Source: Gammaproteobacteria bacterium
GTDB lineage: Bacteria > Pseudomonadota > Gammaproteobacteria > Pseudomonadales > Porticoccaceae
Reading direction: 5' to 3'
Assembly (NCBI GenBank): GCA_018069465.1
Contig: JAGPUW010000006.1
Coordinates: 62,001 to 126,000, forward strand
Length of the DNA: 64,000 nucleotides
The position numbers and the translations under genes were made by a program. A model generated the notes under the pieces. It was not told where the DNA came from. It saw nothing but the letters and a program-made list of their open reading frames with translations, and made no database searches. How positions within the stretch are numbered: position 1 is the stretch's first letter; every line of letters begins with the position of its first letter. This document shows positions 62,997 through 64,000 of this stretch, piece after piece.

Positions 62997-64000
62997 GTGC
63001 CAATTAAATTAAAAGTCGCCCGTACAGAAAAAGAGCTCGATGATGTTTTTAAACTGCGTTATGACGTTTATGTGAGAGAGAGAGGTAAGTTCTCGGAAAA
63101 GCGAGCGACGAGTGATGGGCGTATCGTCGATCACTTTGATGCATTGCCAGGGGTTGCTAATGTCGTTGCCTATGATGGCGATGTGGCGGTAGCCTCATTT
63201 CGGGTCAACAAAGACTCAAGCGTGGGCTTGGTGCCGGAAAAATATTTTGATTTTTCTCGTGAGCGCAATACTATTGCGCAGTCTAGTTTTGGGTCTGATA
63301 TCACATGTATTGTTAGTTGCAGCATGCTGGCGATTCGCAAGCAATGGAGGCACCAGCGTAATGTGATTTTTGCGTTGTTTAAAACAGCAACGGCTGTAAT
63401 GCACGGATGGGGGGCGACTCATGTGTTTGGTGCGGCCAGTGCGGAAACCTTTTCGCTCTATGGTCGCCTGGGCGTTGTGGCTGTGGCTGAAGCTCAGTGG
63501 GTTGAGTCGGTTGGTGATAGCCTGGTGCCGGTGGTGGGACTCTTCGATAAGGTGTTTTCGTGGGCGTTTGGTCAACCTGTTTCTGGTAAGGGTGGTTTTT
63601 TGCTAGATAACTATTCTGCGCAATACGAGACTATCTTACTGTCGCCTGGCGAGGTGTTGTTTCATCAAAACGATGCCGCCGAGTATGCTTATTCAATAGA
63701 AAAAGGTGGGATTACCCTTTCTCGACAGGGGCCCGGCCAGGAAGATCTTGTTCTGGCGCAGCTGGGTTCGGGGGCGCTATTTGGTGAGTCTGCTGTTGAT
63801 GATGGGCTGCGTACAGCAAGGGCTACAGCTACGATGAATACTCAAGTCATCGCTATTGAACGCAGTTATCTACGGGCAAAAACCCTTAGTGACCCTCTGC
63901 AAATGGCGCAAGTGCAGCGTTCTGAAAAAACTATAGAAAGGGCTTCCCCGGTGCGAGCTTTAAGCACGGGTGAGGGACAGGGGGGTAGGCGAAATCTGGG
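62997..64000 (+). CDS. N-acyl-amino-acid-synthase-like (FeeM-type) protein fused to a cyclic-nucleotide-binding domain, 3' truncated
   Basis: Translated by hand from GTG 62997 (GAGGG 6 bases upstream); the frame is open to the right edge, 334 codons. Residues about 3-200 resemble the autoinducer-synthase/FeeM GNAT fold: VARTEKELDDVFKLRYDVYVRERG, VAVASFRVN, then CSMLAIRKQWRHQRNVIF with the acyl-carrier surface. Residues about 215-320 are a CRP/PKA-type cyclic-nucleotide-binding domain: LLSPGEVLFHQNDAAEYAYSIEKG and the phosphate-binding cassette LFGESAVDDGLRTARATA. FeeM enzymes make long-chain N-acyl amino acids from acyl-ACP. The fusion suggests an acyltransferase switched by cAMP or c-di-GMP-like ligands (inference). 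What follows after residue 334 is unseen. Confidence 0.8.
   Translation, partial: MPIKLKVARTEKELDDVFKLRYDVYVRERGKFSEKRATSDGRIVDHFDALPGVANVVAYDGDVAVASFRVNKDSSVGLVPEKYFDFSRERNTIAQSSFGSDITCIVSCSMLAIRKQWRHQRNVIFALFKTATAVMHGWGATHVFGAASAETFSLYGRLGVVAVAEAQWVESVGDSLVPVVGLFDKVFSWAFGQPVSGKGGFLLDNYSAQYETILLSPGEVLFHQNDAAEYAYSIEKGGITLSRQGPGQEDLVLAQLGSGALFGESAVDDGLRTARATATMNTQVIAIERSYLRAKTLSDPLQMAQVQRSEKTIERASPVRALSTGEGQGGRRNL

Noticed and set aside
41828-64000. Search for an exosortase, PrsK/PrsR and a tyrosine kinase among the polymer genes
   Set aside because: No protein in the window has the eight-TM exosortase pattern, a response regulator with AAA+ domain, or a Walker-type BY-kinase, so none is annotated.
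1-64000. Insertion sequences, prophage genes or integrons
   Set aside because: No transposase, phage structural gene or functional integrase was recognised; the only recombinase-like sequence is the degenerate domain in the Wzz-like protein.

Overview
The window looks like a chromosomal segment of a free-living, probably marine gammaproteobacterium. The central block gyrA-pheA-tyrA/aroA-cmk-rpsA-ihfB, with mtaD-ubiG-mupP-yciK running divergently from gyrA, is the arrangement known from Pseudomonas and its relatives. DUF1302/DUF1329 proteins together with exosortase-type (PEP-CTERM) genes suggest a Cellvibrionales-like lineage (Spongiibacteraceae or Halieaceae). That placement is inference; no rRNA gene is present to test it.

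Layout. 1-7.8 kb: a three-subunit 2-oxoacid oxidoreductase (flavoprotein, alpha/gamma, beta), cut at the left edge, then a fused 5-oxoprolinase. 8.1-15.3 kb: an envelope cassette of DUF1302 outer-membrane protein, DUF1329 periplasmic protein, YCF48-like propeller and MMPL/RND transporter. 15.5-15.7 kb: a tRNA-Arg whose 3' end is followed by five 16-bp tandem repeats that each copy its last six bases. 15.8-21.1 kb: acyl-CoA catabolism genes (crotonase, metallo-hydrolase, two SDRs, CaiB-type CoA-transferase). 21.5-27.3 kb: a PEP-CTERM protein, a Wzz-type polysaccharide co-polymerase carrying a degenerate tyrosine-recombinase-like domain, an acyl-CoA ligase and a small exported protein. 27.4-41.7 kb: housekeeping block. 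41.8-64 kb: a surface-polymer/exosortase-associated region with a sugar-phosphate transferase, phosphatase, exosortase-associated acyltransferase, E1-like/nitroreductase fusion, RND adaptor and pump, two PrsT-type TPR lipoproteins, a second PEP-CTERM protein, a sulfotransferase, an O-acetyltransferase-like protein, a glycosyltransferase, and an N-acyl-amino-acid-synthase-like protein fused to a cyclic-nucleotide-binding domain, cut at the right edge.

Strongest new signal: both PEP-CTERM genes, 33 kb apart, have a sigma-54 type -24/-12 promoter. Each also has two copies of a 21-bp element, AASTGTCAG-N5-TTTACAS, always in the same orientation relative to the gene. The distal copies end 265 and 266 bp upstream of the -24 element. 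This looks like an enhancer/sigma-54 regulon for exosortase substrates. The exosortase itself and its PrsK/PrsR-type regulators are not in the window.

Other candidates for undescribed biology are the E1-like/nitroreductase gene between an acyltransferase and an RND export pair, the Wzz-recombinase-like fusion, and the acyl-synthase/cNMP fusion. No insertion sequences, prophage, rRNA genes or CRISPR arrays were seen.
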